NCBI GenBank assembly: GCA_009772985.1
Contig: WOUS01000004.1
Coordinates: forward strand, 57,298-121,297
Source: Anaerolineaceae bacterium
GTDB taxonomy: Bacteria; Chloroflexota; Anaerolineae; Anaerolineales; Villigracilaceae
Length of the DNA: 64,000 nucleotides
Direction: 5' to 3'
Both the position numbers and the translations under genes were made by a program. The number at the start of each line of letters is the position of its first letter. Position 1 is the stretch's first letter. The notes below the pieces were generated by a model. It was not told the DNA's origin, searched no databases, and was given only the letters and a program-made list of their open reading frames with translations. Shown one piece after another: positions 30,172 through 38,994 of the stretch.

Positions 30172-30903
30172 TTACTCGTTTCCCGCCAGCACTTCGGCGA
30201 TATGCACCACGCGTTGACCTTTGCCCTGCCGCGCCAGTCCGCCCGCGAGGTGCATCCGGCAGCCGGTGTCGGCGACAACGAGCGTGGGTGCGCCGGTCTT
30301 CTCGAAATTGCTAATCTTGCGTTTCAGGAATTCCGCCGAGAGTTCGGGATGCTCGACCGAAAAGACCCCGCCGAAGCCGCAGCAATCTTCGCGCTCCGGC
30401 AGTTCCACGATCTCGGCATCTTTGACGTGGGACAGGAGCAGGCGCGGCTGCCGGTCCACGCCCAGGCCGCGCAGGAGATGACAGGAGGGGTGATAGGTCA
30501 GTTTTCCTTCCCAGCGCGCACCAACCTCGGTAACGCCGCGCACGTCCACCAGGTACTCGGTGAATTCGTAGGCACGTTCGGCAAGCGCCTCGGCGCGTGG
30601 CAACCAGTCCGGGTCATCCTTGAAAAGTTCGAGGTAGCCGTGGCGCACCATCGCCGCGCACGAGCCGGAGGGGATGATGACCAGGCCCGAAGTCCGCTCG
30701 AAGATGCGGATGGTGTGCTCGGCCAGCGGGCGGGCGTCGGAGCGGAGTCCGGCGTTGAAGGCGGGCTGTCCGCAGCAGGTCTGTTCGGCGGGGAATTCCA
30801 CGCGCACGCCGAGGCGGTTCAGCACGCGCACGATTGCTTCGCCGGTTTCGGGGAAGAAGGTGTCCACCAGGCAGGTGACGAAGAGTTGAACGGTTTCGGC
30901 CAT
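30172..30903 (-). CDS. lutA: LutA-like CCG-domain iron-sulfur protein
   Basis: 243 residues with two cysteine-rich CCG domains: CLVDTFFP..QTCCGQPAFNAG..PSGSCAAMV and CHLLRGLG..EDCCGFGGVFSV..DTGCRMHLAGG, as in LutA, GlpC and HdrB. Start ATG 30903 lies exactly six bases after TACAAT with no Shine-Dalgarno site, suggesting a leaderless mRNA; an upstream ATG at 30927 falls in low-complexity sequence. First gene of the lut operon. Confidence 0.9.
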   Translation of the reverse strand: MAETVQLFVTCLVDTFFPETGEAIVRVLNRLGVRVEFPAEQTCCGQPAFNAGLRSDARPLAEHTIRIFERTSGLVIIPSGSCAAMVRHGYLELFKDDPDWLPRAEALAERAYEFTEYLVDVRGVTEVGARWEGKLTYHPSCHLLRGLGVDRQPRLLLSHVKDAEIVELPEREDCCGFGGVFSVEHPELSAEFLKRKISNFEKTGAPTLVVADTGCRMHLAGGLARQGKGQRVVHIAEVLAGNE

Positions 30904-30914
30904 GCCGCTATTGT

Positions 30915-31002
30915 ATCGCTGAATCATTCCCGCGTTGAATCGCTGAATCGCCGAATCGTTGACTCTTTTGACTCGCTGAATCGTTGACTCGCTGAATCTC
31001 TA
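30915..31002. repeat. word-like low-complexity spacer between lutA and glgP
   Basis: Imperfect repeats of words such as CGCTGAATCG and CGTTGACTC over about 88 bases. Not a CRISPR (no regular spacing). Comparable word-type tracts occur elsewhere in this window. Confidence 0.6.
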
Positions 31003-31033
31003 TGGTATGATTGCCGCCGTGAAGGAACCGAAC

Positions 31034-33178
31034 ATGACCACTTTTCGCGCCAAACCCCCCAACCACTTCGACCTGCCGCGCCGCATCAACCGGCTTGGCG
31101 AACTGGCTTACAACCTCTGGTGGACCTGGAACCCGAATGCCCAGCGTCTCTTCAATCGGATTGATAACGCTCTCTGGGAGCGCCTGAACCACAACCCGCT
31201 GCGATTCTTGAGGCAGGCGGGACGTTTCGAGATCAACGCCGCCGCGCAGGACAGCGTCTACCTGGAGCTCTACGACCGCGTCTTCCGCGACTTCGACGCC
31301 TACCTCAACGAGACGGATACCTGGTGCGCCCGCGAACATTCCGGGAACTGTAAAAAAAGCATCGCCTATTTCTCGATGGAATTCGGCCTGCACGAGACCA
31401 TGCCCATCTACTCCGGCGGCCTCGGCGTGCTGGCGGGCGACCACCTGAAGGAAGCCTCCGACCTCGGCCTGCCGCTGGCCGGCATCGGGCTGATGTACGC
31501 GGAGGGGTATTTTTCCCAACGCATCTCCGAAGACGGCTGGCAGGAGGCCGTCAACCGGCCACTCAATTTCGACGACCTGCCCGTCATGCCGGTGCTCGGC
31601 AAGGACGGCGAGCCGCTGAAAATTTCCGTCACCTTCCCGGACCGGGAAGTGGTCGCCATTATCTGGGAACTGCGCGTCGGACGCGTCCCGCTCTACCTGC
31701 TCGACACCGACCTCGACGAGAACAGTCCCGCCGACCGCAAACTGACCGAGCGCCTGTACTGGTCCGACATTGACCTGCGCATCGCCCAGGAGATCCTGCT
31801 CGGCGTGGGCGGCGTGCGCGCCATCCGCGCCATGGGCTGCGATCCCGGCGTCTGGCACATGAACGAGGGCCACGCTGCCTTCCTGACCCTGGAGCGGGCG
31901 CGCGAACTTGTGGCCGGCGGCCTGACCTTCAAGAAAGCCATCGCCAAAACGCGCGCCGGGAACGTGTTCACCACCCACACCCCGGTCCCGGCGGGCAACG
32001 ACGAGTTCCCGCTCTGGCTGATTGACAAGAACCTGTCCAATTTCTGGGCCGAACTCGGCCTGACCCGCGACGAGTTCGTGGACCTGGCGCGCCACGGACA
32101 ATCCTGGGGCGAGACCTTCAGCATGCCCATCCTGGCCCTGCGCCACTCCGACGGGCGCAACGCCGTCTCCGAACTGCACGGGCACGTCTCCCGCCGCATG
32201 TGGCAGTTCCTCTGGCCCGACGTCCGGGACGTGGACGAGGTCCCCATCACCTCGGTCACCAACGGCGTCCACACCGCCACGTGGATGGCGCGCCGCCTGC
32301 GCGTCCTCTACGACAAGTATCTCGGCGAAGACTGGCTCGACCGGCTCGACGATCCTGAAACCTGGGACAGGATGGACGCCATCCCGGAGGCCGACCTCTG
32401 GGCGGTGCACATGCACCTCAAGCGCAAACTGGCTTTCTACGTGCTGAACCGTGTGCGGGCCCGTTGGATGGGGGGCGGCTTCCACCCGGTGCAGGCGATT
32501 GCCTCCGGCGCGATGCTCGACCCCTACGTGCTGACCATCGGCTTCTCGCGGCGCTTCGCCACCTACAAGCGCGCCAGCCTGATCTTCAGCGACCTCGACC
32601 GCCTGCATGAACTCGTCAACCGTCCCAACCGCCCGGTGCAGATTATCTTCGCCGGCAAGGCCCATCCCGCCGACGAGCCGGGCAAACAACTCATCCAGGA
32701 AGTCTACCGCGTCGTCAAGAAAGCCGAGAACGGCGGGCGGCTGGTCTTCCTCGAGGACTACGACATCAACCTGGCGCGCTACCTCGTCCAGGGCGTGGAC
32801 GTGTGGATGAACAACCCGCGCCGCCCGAACGAAGCCTCCGGGACCTCGGGCATGAAAGCCGCGTTGAACGGCGTGCTCAACTTCTCGGTGCTGGATGGCT
32901 GGTGGCGCGAGGCCTACAACGGCGAGAACGGCTGGGCCATCGGCCCCGACGCGGACCTGGACGCTGTTGTCAGCGACGATGCGGATGCCGACAGTTTGTA
33001 CGACACGCTCGAGAACGAGATCATCCCGCTCTACTACACCGAACGCGGCGCGAACGACCTCCCGGTCAAGTGGGTGGTGCGGATGAAGGAATCCCTGCGG
33101 ACGATCACGCCGCTCTTCAGCACGCGGCGGATGTTGAAGGAATACGTGGGCCGCTTGTATCTCCCGGCGATGAAGTAA
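31034..33178 (+). CDS. glgP: alpha-glucan (glycogen/maltodextrin) phosphorylase
   Basis: 714 residues of the shorter GT35 type. Family landmarks: YFSMEFGLHETMPIYSGGLGVLAGDHLKEASDLG, NEGHAAFL, FTTHTPVPAGNDEF, GFSRRFATYKRA and the PLP-binding EASGTSGMKAALNG with Lys608. Ribosome site GAAGGAA before ATG 31034 and TATGAT as -10. Releases glucose-1-phosphate from stored glucan. Stands alone, divergent from lut and convergent with the aminopeptidase gene. Confidence 0.95.
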   Translation: MTTFRAKPPNHFDLPRRINRLGELAYNLWWTWNPNAQRLFNRIDNALWERLNHNPLRFLRQAGRFEINAAAQDSVYLELYDRVFRDFDAYLNETDTWCAREHSGNCKKSIAYFSMEFGLHETMPIYSGGLGVLAGDHLKEASDLGLPLAGIGLMYAEGYFSQRISEDGWQEAVNRPLNFDDLPVMPVLGKDGEPLKISVTFPDREVVAIIWELRVGRVPLYLLDTDLDENSPADRKLTERLYWSDIDLRIAQEILLGVGGVRAIRAMGCDPGVWHMNEGHAAFLTLERARELVAGGLTFKKAIAKTRAGNVFTTHTPVPAGNDEFPLWLIDKNLSNFWAELGLTRDEFVDLARHGQSWGETFSMPILALRHSDGRNAVSELHGHVSRRMWQFLWPDVRDVDEVPITSVTNGVHTATWMARRLRVLYDKYLGEDWLDRLDDPETWDRMDAIPEADLWAVHMHLKRKLAFYVLNRVRARWMGGGFHPVQAIASGAMLDPYVLTIGFSRRFATYKRASLIFSDLDRLHELVNRPNRPVQIIFAGKAHPADEPGKQLIQEVYRVVKKAENGGRLVFLEDYDINLARYLVQGVDVWMNNPRRPNEASGTSGMKAALNGVLNFSVLDGWWREAYNGENGWAIGPDADLDAVVSDDADADSLYDTLENEIIPLYYTERGANDLPVKWVVRMKESLRTITPLFSTRRMLKEYVGRLYLPAMK

Positions 33179-33207
33179 GAGAAAAAAAGCAAAAGGCAAA
33201 AAACAAA

Positions 33208-33235
33208 AGGCGCGGCTCCGAAGCCACGCCTTTTT
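33208..33235. terminator. bidirectional terminator between glgP and the aminopeptidase gene
   Basis: Ten-pair stem AGGCGCGGCT / AGCCACGCCT (33208-33217 with 33222-33231) followed by TTTTT on plus; on minus the mismatch becomes G-U and TTTGTTTTTT follows. Flanked by AAAAGGC-type words. Confidence 0.8.
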
Positions 33236-33254
33236 GCTTTTCGTTTTTTGTTTT

Positions 33255-34358
33255 TTAGAAGGTGAACTTCCCGTTCTTGTACACCACGTCGCCGTCCACC
33301 ACGATCTCCGACTCGTCCTTCATTCCGCAGATCATGTCCCAGTGGATCATGCTCTTGTTTTTGCTGCCCGTTTCGGGGTATCCCGCGCCGAGCGCCATGT
33401 GGAAGGAGCCGCCCAGTTTCTCGTCGAACAGGATGTTGTGCGAGAAGCGGTCAATCTCGAAGTTGGTGCCGATGGCGAACTCGCCCAGGTAACGCGCGCC
33501 CGGGTCCGATTCGATCATTTCCATCAGGAAGGACTGGTTCTTCTCGGCCTTGGCTTTGGTCACCTTGCCGTTGCTGAAGGTCAGTTCCACGCCCTCGACC
33601 ATCACGCCGTTGTAGATGGCGGGATACGAGAAACGCACCCAGCCGTTGACCGAGTCTTCCACCGGGCCGGTGAAGATCTCGCCGTCGGGCATGTTGTTTT
33701 GGCCGGCGCCGTTCATGAATTTGCGCCCCTTGATGGACAGGGTCAGGTCCACGTTCGGGCCGTTCAGCACGACCTGGTTGTGCCCCTCGATGCGGTCAAT
33801 GATCTTGCGCTGTTTTGTCTCGATCTTCTTCCAGTACGCCACCGGGTCGGCCTCGTCGGCGTGGCAGGCGCGGTAGACGAAGTCCTCGAAACTCTGCAGG
33901 CTCATCTCGGCTTCCACGGCGTAGCCTTCGGTGGGATAGAGCGCCGTCACCCACTTGAACGAGCGGTCGGCGCCGCGGCGCATCTGCGCCTCCAGGATGG
34001 GGGACAGCGCTTTCTGGCGGCGCTTCTGCCTGACCGGGTCCACGTGCGTCAGGGCGCGCGGATTGGTCGCCGAGTGGATGCGCAGGCGGCTCTCGAACTG
34101 GTCGTAGGCCAGTTTGCGGAAGGTCGGAATGAAATCCAGTTCGCTGTCTTTGGCGCGGGCGAACAGGATCTCGTCCTGGTCGGGGAGTTCCAGCATCAGG
34201 TGTGGATGCCCGCCGCGCTCCAGGATGAGTCCGTAGAGGGCGCGGACGAGCGGCTCGGCGGCGGTCGTCGCTTCGATGGCAACGCGGTCGCCGGGCTTGA
34301 TCTGCGCCGAGTAATCCACGAGGATGTGGGCAAATTTTTCGATACGGGTGTCGGCCAT
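33255..34358 (-). CDS. M29-family metallo-aminopeptidase
   Basis: 367 residues with the M29 (aminopeptidase S/T/PepS) layout: DYSAQIKPGDRVAIEATTAAEPLVRALY start, GPNVDLTLSIKGRKFMNG, MPDGEIFTGPVEDSVNGWV with Glu ligands, EFAIGTNFEIDRFSHNILFDEKLGGSFHMALG with His/Glu metal ligands and MIHWDMICGM. Uses two divalent metals to remove N-terminal residues from peptides in the cytoplasm. AGGAGACTCA before ATG. Monocistronic. Confidence 0.92.
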   Translation of the reverse strand: MADTRIEKFAHILVDYSAQIKPGDRVAIEATTAAEPLVRALYGLILERGGHPHLMLELPDQDEILFARAKDSELDFIPTFRKLAYDQFESRLRIHSATNPRALTHVDPVRQKRRQKALSPILEAQMRRGADRSFKWVTALYPTEGYAVEAEMSLQSFEDFVYRACHADEADPVAYWKKIETKQRKIIDRIEGHNQVVLNGPNVDLTLSIKGRKFMNGAGQNNMPDGEIFTGPVEDSVNGWVRFSYPAIYNGVMVEGVELTFSNGKVTKAKAEKNQSFLMEMIESDPGARYLGEFAIGTNFEIDRFSHNILFDEKLGGSFHMALGAGYPETGSKNKSMIHWDMICGMKDESEIVVDGDVVYKNGKFTF

Positions 34359-34431
34359 TGAGTCTCCTGTTTGACAAGGTGTTATAAAGACAGACTTCTT
34401 AATATCGTGATAAGCGAAAACTCTGCTTATA

Positions 34432-35220
34432 TTAATTTCTAGGATTTGTGTATAAATATGCCATCATATCGGCTACAGTGGCACTAGTCTTTTCGCCTGG
34501 AATGAAAACGATATCGTCCCGTCCGCAATAATAAAGTTTTTCCCAGCGAGATCTGGCCTGTTGCCATCTTTGATATGTATCGTTAATAACGCCCTGCTCT
34601 TGCCTTAATCTTTCTTGTTCCTTCTTATGTACAAAATACCAAAGTACAAACAAGCCCACAGAAATAAGGAATGGAGCAAATCCGCAAAACAGGGCTGAAA
34701 TTATAGAAGATGAAAGAGCTCCTGTTTGATCATAGTAATAAGACGATGTAGAGCTGACATACCCCATAACCGTGAATATAAAACCACAAACTCCAACAAC
34801 CGCTAAGATAATAGCAAATACCAATAAAATCACTATCGGTCGGCTTGTTGGTTTAGTGGGTGGGGGTGGAGGAGGAACCAATCTTCGGGCCAAGGTTGAA
34901 GCTTGTACTGTCTGAACAGGCACATTCACAGTACGAGAATAGGTATGCCCTTGACCATTGGTGTAAATTCGTTGTTGTGGGATGTATCCGTCTGATTGCG
35001 ATGTTTGCTTATGCAATATTGCTGAAATTTTCTCAACTTGATCGTTCCGCTTGCACAATGGACATCTCGCAAAAGCTTCGAGAGTCACAGCGCCAGATAC
35101 GTTGCGACGAATGAGGTGTTCAGTGCCACAGAATTGGCAAACCAGTGTGTCTGCGCCAGGGTCAACTTGAAGTTTGCCTCCGCAGTTTGGGCAAACAGCA
35201 GGAATCAAATCGGAATTCAT
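34432..35220 (-). CDS. zinc-ribbon membrane protein of unknown function, low GC
   Basis: 262 residues. N-terminal zinc ribbon CPNCGGKLQVDPGADTLVCQFCG, a further CPLC at about 53, a Thr/Pro stretch PPPPPPTKPTSRP, two membrane helices (about 129-152 and 175-200), a charged coiled-coil-like part (KKEQERLRQEQGVINDTYQRWQQ) and a C-terminal domain. The coding sequence is clearly lower in GC than both neighbours, suggesting recent arrival. Ribosome site GAGGAGGATACGCT. Function unknown. Confidence 0.75.
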   Translation of the reverse strand: MNSDLIPAVCPNCGGKLQVDPGADTLVCQFCGTEHLIRRNVSGAVTLEAFARCPLCKRNDQVEKISAILHKQTSQSDGYIPQQRIYTNGQGHTYSRTVNVPVQTVQASTLARRLVPPPPPPTKPTSRPIVILLVFAIILAVVGVCGFIFTVMGYVSSTSSYYYDQTGALSSSIISALFCGFAPFLISVGLFVLWYFVHKKEQERLRQEQGVINDTYQRWQQARSRWEKLYYCGRDDIVFIPGEKTSATVADMMAYLYTNPRN

Positions 35221-35315
35221 AGCGTATCCTCCTCTTTTCGATAATTAGCGTATCGTATTGATGTGAAAAATTATACCACTGACGCAGACTGAACTCAAAA
35301 TTCGCGAATAAAGAA

Positions 35316-36095
35316 TCATATTTCTGCCTGTAGTACTTCGAGCATCCTGGCGTGCAGACCGGGAGCCGCGGCCAGCAGGGAGCACGGCGGGCTGATGTAG
35401 TCCGCTTCGCCGCCCAGACCGGTGACCTGCGCCCCGGCTTCGGAGGCGATCAGCCCCCCGGCAGCCACGTCCCACGGATTGAGGGTCAACTCCCAGTAGC
35501 CGTCGAAACGGCCGGCGCCAACGTAGCACAGGTCCAGCGCGGCCGAGCCGAGGCGGCGCACGCCCTGGGTGATGCGGGCGAAGCGGCCAAAATACTCCAG
35601 GTTGTTGCGCGGCGAGGACCAGGTGTCGTACGGGAAACCGGTCACGAGCAGGCTTCTTCGCAAGTCTTCCGCCGCCGAAGCGTGGAGGGGTTTGCCGTTC
35701 AGCCACGCGCCCCGGCCGCGTTCGGCGGTGAAGAGTTCGTCGCGCATCGGGTCGTAAACGGCGCCCAGGGTCACGGTCCCGGCCCGGGCGTAGGCGATGG
35801 ACACGCAAAAGAAGGGGATGCCGTGGGCGTAGTTGACCGTCCCGTCGAGCGGGTCCACGTACCACTGGTCGCTGTCCGCGCCCGGCACCACGCCGATTTC
35901 CTCGGAGACGATCCGGTGTCCGGGAAAGAGGCGCTGGATCTCGCCGAGCAGGAACGCCTCGGACTGGCGGTCCACTTCGGTGACGAGGTCGATCACGCCT
36001 TTGTAGTCCACCTGGTGCTCGCGTTCGTAGCCGAGGCGCAGGAGTTGACCGGCTTCACGCGCCAGCCGTTCGAGGTCCGGGAGGGTCGGCTGCAT
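35316..36095 (-). CDS. inositol monophosphatase-family enzyme
   Basis: 259 residues from ATG 36095; a GTG at 36101 overlapping the previous stop is possible. Metal and phosphate motifs SEEIG, WYVDPLDGTVNY and NPWDVAAGGLIASEAG are intact. The family removes phosphate from inositol phosphate, histidinol phosphate or related sugars; SuhB, HisN or FBPase-like activity cannot be chosen. Co-transcribed with the response regulator upstream (overlapping ends). Confidence 0.9.
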   Translation of the reverse strand: MQPTLPDLERLAREAGQLLRLGYEREHQVDYKGVIDLVTEVDRQSEAFLLGEIQRLFPGHRIVSEEIGVVPGADSDQWYVDPLDGTVNYAHGIPFFCVSIAYARAGTVTLGAVYDPMRDELFTAERGRGAWLNGKPLHASAAEDLRRSLLVTGFPYDTWSSPRNNLEYFGRFARITQGVRRLGSAALDLCYVGAGRFDGYWELTLNPWDVAAGGLIASEAGAQVTGLGGEADYISPPCSLLAAAPGLHARMLEVLQAEI

Positions 36096-36097
36096 GG

Positions 36098-36727
36098 TCA
36101 CCGGGGACGCTTGAGTTCGTCGAGGATCTGGTAGATTTCGTTCAGTTCGGTCTGGATTTCTTCCCGGTCATTTTGGGCCTGCCGGAGCAGGGCTTCGAAT
36201 GCCGGGCGCTGGCTTTCAGGGAGGGTGGTCAGCAGGCGCTCGGTGCGGGAGATCTGCGTGTTCTTGTGGCGCAGTTTGTGTTCGAGGCGGGCGCGGTAGC
36301 CGGTGTAGAAGTCACGTTCGCTGAGCGGGCGGGGGAGCGTATCCGGGCCTTCTGTCAGCAGTTCGGCGACGGTGAGCAGGAATTCCTCGGTGTCAATGGG
36401 TTTTTCGATGAAGCGCGCCGCGCCCAGGCTGAGGGCGAAGTCTTTGTCCTCCGGCATGAGGTAGGTGGCGGAGAGGAAAATGATGGGGATGTTGCGCGTC
36501 TTTGGATCGGTGCGCAGGCGGTGGGCCAGGGCGTAGCCGTCCATTTTGGGCATCAGGATGTCGGTGATGACCAGGGCGGGGCGCTCTTTGGCGATCGCGT
36601 CCAGCGCCTCCTGTCCGTTACGCGCCGAAATGACGGGGTAGCCCTTGAAGCGCAGGGTGACTTCCAGCAGTTCCAAAACGTTGGGGACGTCTTCGACCAC
36701 GAGCAGGGGACCGTAGGGAATGTTCAT
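36098..36727 (-). CDS. response regulator with coiled-coil output region
   Basis: 209 residues. REC domain at about 7-125: acidic VVEDVPN, phospho-acceptor Asp in VITDILMPKMDGY, Thr/Ser switch FLSATYL and Lys in FIEKPID. The remainder (about 135-209) is charged and helical (RARLEHKLRHKNTQISRTERLLTTLPESQ), with no DNA-binding domain seen, so it likely acts by protein contacts. TACAAT lies nine bases before ATG and no Shine-Dalgarno site is seen. No histidine kinase nearby. Confidence 0.88.
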   Translation of the reverse strand: MNIPYGPLLVVEDVPNVLELLEVTLRFKGYPVISARNGQEALDAIAKERPALVITDILMPKMDGYALAHRLRTDPKTRNIPIIFLSATYLMPEDKDFALSLGAARFIEKPIDTEEFLLTVAELLTEGPDTLPRPLSERDFYTGYRARLEHKLRHKNTQISRTERLLTTLPESQRPAFEALLRQAQNDREEIQTELNEIYQILDELKRPR

Positions 36728-36802
36728 AGCGGGTTTATTGTAGTCTCGTTTGAGGGCTGGGGCAAGAGATGCCTCCTTTCACTTTCGTTGTATTTCCAAC
36801 TC

Positions 36803-37438
36803 TTACTTTTTCCCTTCCCACTCCTCAATCAGCCGCTCGAAATATTCGTCGAGATAGCGCAGCCGCTCCTCGGCAATCGCCCGCGCCGTCTCGGTGAACA
36901 TCCGCTCGCGGACTTTGCGCAGTTTGAACAGGTGCTCATGGTAGGAACTGTGCGGCTCGCCGGGCTCCTCCTCGCCGCTCTGCCTGAACCGTGCGGACGG
37001 TTCGGCGTACCAGGGCTGGCCGGCCAGGGTGGCGTAGGCGACGACGCGCGCCACGCCGATGGCGCCCAGCACGTCCAGTTTGTCGGCGTCGAACAGCACT
37101 TTCGCTTCGACGGTGCGCGGCGGCTCGGACCGGTCGCGGTAGCGGTGGGCGCGGATGCAGTGCTGGACCGCGGCGATGCGTTCCGGGTCCCATCCCTCGC
37201 GGCGCAGGACCTCGGCGGCGAATTCAGCCGAGGCGTGGTGGTGGTTCGTCCGCGACTCCGCGCCGGGCATGGTCCCTTCGGCGTCGTGCAGGAGCGCCGC
37301 GGCGTGGACAATTTCCAGGTCCGCGCCCTCGGCCTCGGTCAGGCGTTCGGCCATCCGGTAGACGCGCAACACATGGTCGAAGTCGTGGACGGCGTCGGAG
37401 GAGGCGTACCAGTGGCGGGCTTGTTCGATGGTGGGCAT
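36803..37438 (-). CDS. HD-domain metal-dependent phosphohydrolase
   Basis: 211 residues with HD-domain ligands: HDFDHVLRVYRMA, LLHDAEG, NHHHASAEFAAEVLRREG and LFDADKLDVLGAIGVARV. Similar to small uncharacterised HD hydrolases of YedJ type that act on nucleotides. The C-terminal part has a helix rich in Arg/Glu. Neighbour upstream is hutI, separated by a repeat element. Substrate unknown. Confidence 0.87.
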   Translation of the reverse strand: MPTIEQARHWYASSDAVHDFDHVLRVYRMAERLTEAEGADLEIVHAAALLHDAEGTMPGAESRTNHHHASAEFAAEVLRREGWDPERIAAVQHCIRAHRYRDRSEPPRTVEAKVLFDADKLDVLGAIGVARVVAYATLAGQPWYAEPSARFRQSGEEEPGEPHSSYHEHLFKLRKVRERMFTETARAIAEERLRYLDEYFERLIEEWEGKK

Positions 37439-37440
37439 TA

Positions 37441-37501
37441 AATCCTTCGCGGTCGCTTGCCCCCGCTCTTTGGGGGTCGTCGCTTCGCGGTTTAATCTTT
37501 A
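37441..37501. repeat. CTTCGCGGTTTAATCTTT-family intergenic repeat (copy 1)
   Basis: GGGGGTCGTCGCTTCGCGGT followed by TTAATCTTTA at 37471-37501 matches, in reverse complement, the start of the element at 47336 over about 30 bases, and shares CTTCGCGGTTTAATCTTTA with 56672-56690. Confidence 0.65.
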
Positions 37502-38773
37502 CGCGGTCCGGTAATACCCCACATCCACCGAATAGACGCGGCCGCGCTTGACCACCTGGCGGACGAGGTTCGTGCCGAAGCGGTAGCCGAGGTGACGGTA
37601 GTCCGGCACGGACAGGACGAGCAGGTCGGCCTGCTTGCCCGGCTCAATGGAGCCGATGCTGTCGGCGCGGCGGATGGCGTGGGCGGCGTTGATGGTGGAT
37701 GCGGCAATCGCCTGGGCGGGGGTCAGTTTCAGGTAGCGGCAGGCCAGGGCGATGGCGAACTGCATGGATTCGTTCCAGGCAGTGCCGGGGTTGCAGTCGG
37801 TGGCCAGGGCCAGGGTCCCGCCCGCTTCGATGATCTTTTGCGCGGGCGTGTATTCGGATTCGGCCAGCCCGAACGGGGTGCATGGAAGCGAGACCGCGAC
37901 CGTGTCCGATTTCGCCAGCGCGGCGATGTCTGCGTCCGATGTCTTGACCAGGTGGTCGGCGGAGACCGCGCCCAGTTCCACGGCCAGCGATGCCCCGCCG
38001 ATATTGTCGAACTCGTCGGCGTGGATCTTGAGCGGGAAGCCCAGGTCGCGGGCTTTTTCCAAAATCTGCCGCGACTGCTGGAGGTTGAAGGCCTTGTTCT
38101 CGCAGAACACGTCCGCGAACGGGAGCGGACGGGCGGGAGCGTGGTTCTGCCACCACTCCTGGACGATGGGCAGCATGGTGGAGGTCAGCAGGTCGGTGTA
38201 GCCCTGCGGGTCGTCGCGGTATTCCGGGGCGATGGCGTGCGCGCCGAGGAAGGTGGGAACGATGTCGAGCGGACCTTCCCCGTCGAGCGCCAGCAGGGTT
38301 TGCAGGAGGCGCAGTTCGCTGGCGGTCTGCAGGGCGTAGCCGGTCTTGACCTCGGCCGTGGTCGTGCCGTGGGCGAACATGCGCAGGAGACGGGTGCGCG
38401 TCTGCGCGATGAGCGCTTCGAGCGAGGCGGCGCGCGTGGCGTTGACCGTGGAGATGATCCCGCCGCCGGCGGCCAGGATGTCGAGGTAGTGCGCGCCGGC
38501 CATCTTCATGGCGAACTCGGCGGAGCGGTCGCCGGCCCAGATGGCGTGCGTGTGCGGGTCCACGAAGCCGGGCATGACTACGCAGCCGGTGGCGTCGAGG
38601 GCCGGTTCGTCGGCGTGGGCGGGACGCAGGTCGCGCGTGGCGCCAACCGCGGCGATCTTCTCGTCGCGCAGGAGCACCGCGCCGTCTTCGATGATGTTGA
38701 GCGTGCCGAGGTCGGTCCCGCGCTGGGGGCCGGGGGTGAGGGTCAGGAGTTGGGAGGCGGAGTGGATTAACAT
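37499..38773 (-). CDS. hutI: imidazolonepropionase
   Basis: 424 residues, family length about 400-420. Amidohydrolase landmarks: GFVDPHTHAIWAGDRSAEF with the HxH metal pair, AAGGGIISTVNATRAAS, TTAEVKTGYAL, FLGAHAIAPEYR, KIHADEFDNIGGA, SADHLVKTS and ALATDCNPGTAW. Converts imidazolone-5-propionate to N-formimino-L-glutamate in histidine breakdown. Other hut genes are not in the window. No clear ribosome site. Confidence 0.93.
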   Translation of the reverse strand: MLIHSASQLLTLTPGPQRGTDLGTLNIIEDGAVLLRDEKIAAVGATRDLRPAHADEPALDATGCVVMPGFVDPHTHAIWAGDRSAEFAMKMAGAHYLDILAAGGGIISTVNATRAASLEALIAQTRTRLLRMFAHGTTTAEVKTGYALQTASELRLLQTLLALDGEGPLDIVPTFLGAHAIAPEYRDDPQGYTDLLTSTMLPIVQEWWQNHAPARPLPFADVFCENKAFNLQQSRQILEKARDLGFPLKIHADEFDNIGGASLAVELGAVSADHLVKTSDADIAALAKSDTVAVSLPCTPFGLAESEYTPAQKIIEAGGTLALATDCNPGTAWNESMQFAIALACRYLKLTPAQAIAASTINAAHAIRRADSIGSIEPGKQADLLVLSVPDYRHLGYRFGTNLVRQVVKRGRVYSVDVGYYRTA

Positions 38774-38994
38774 TGGTATCAGTTATCAGAGAGTAGAGAA
38801 CAGAGAGCAGTGTGATGGGTTGATTTTACCGCAGGAAACGATTGTCCCGGCGGGAGTTGCCGGGACGGATTTATGGCTGACGGAATGGCTCAGCGGCAGC
38901 GGCGAGACTGGCGAGACTCATATCATTTTAGCGCCACTTCTGGAAACGCGCCGCTGATTCGAGCGGCAGAGCCGCTGTCCTGCTGGAGTCGGTG
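38774..38994. other. spacer between hutI and the abi gene
   Basis: Word-like tract (TATCAGAGAGTAGAGAACAG) near 38780-38810, then a hairpin GTCCCGGC / GCCGGGAC at 38844-38866 and an AGCGGCAGAGCCGCT hairpin near 38959-38973. No gene supported. Confidence 0.45.

Noticed and set aside
30915..31002. Possible CRISPR array
   Set aside because: Repeats are short, imperfect and lack constant-length spacers.
30908..33199. 763-codon open frame on the minus strand
   Set aside because: Antisense to glgP, which has all catalytic motifs; no ribosome site and no domains.
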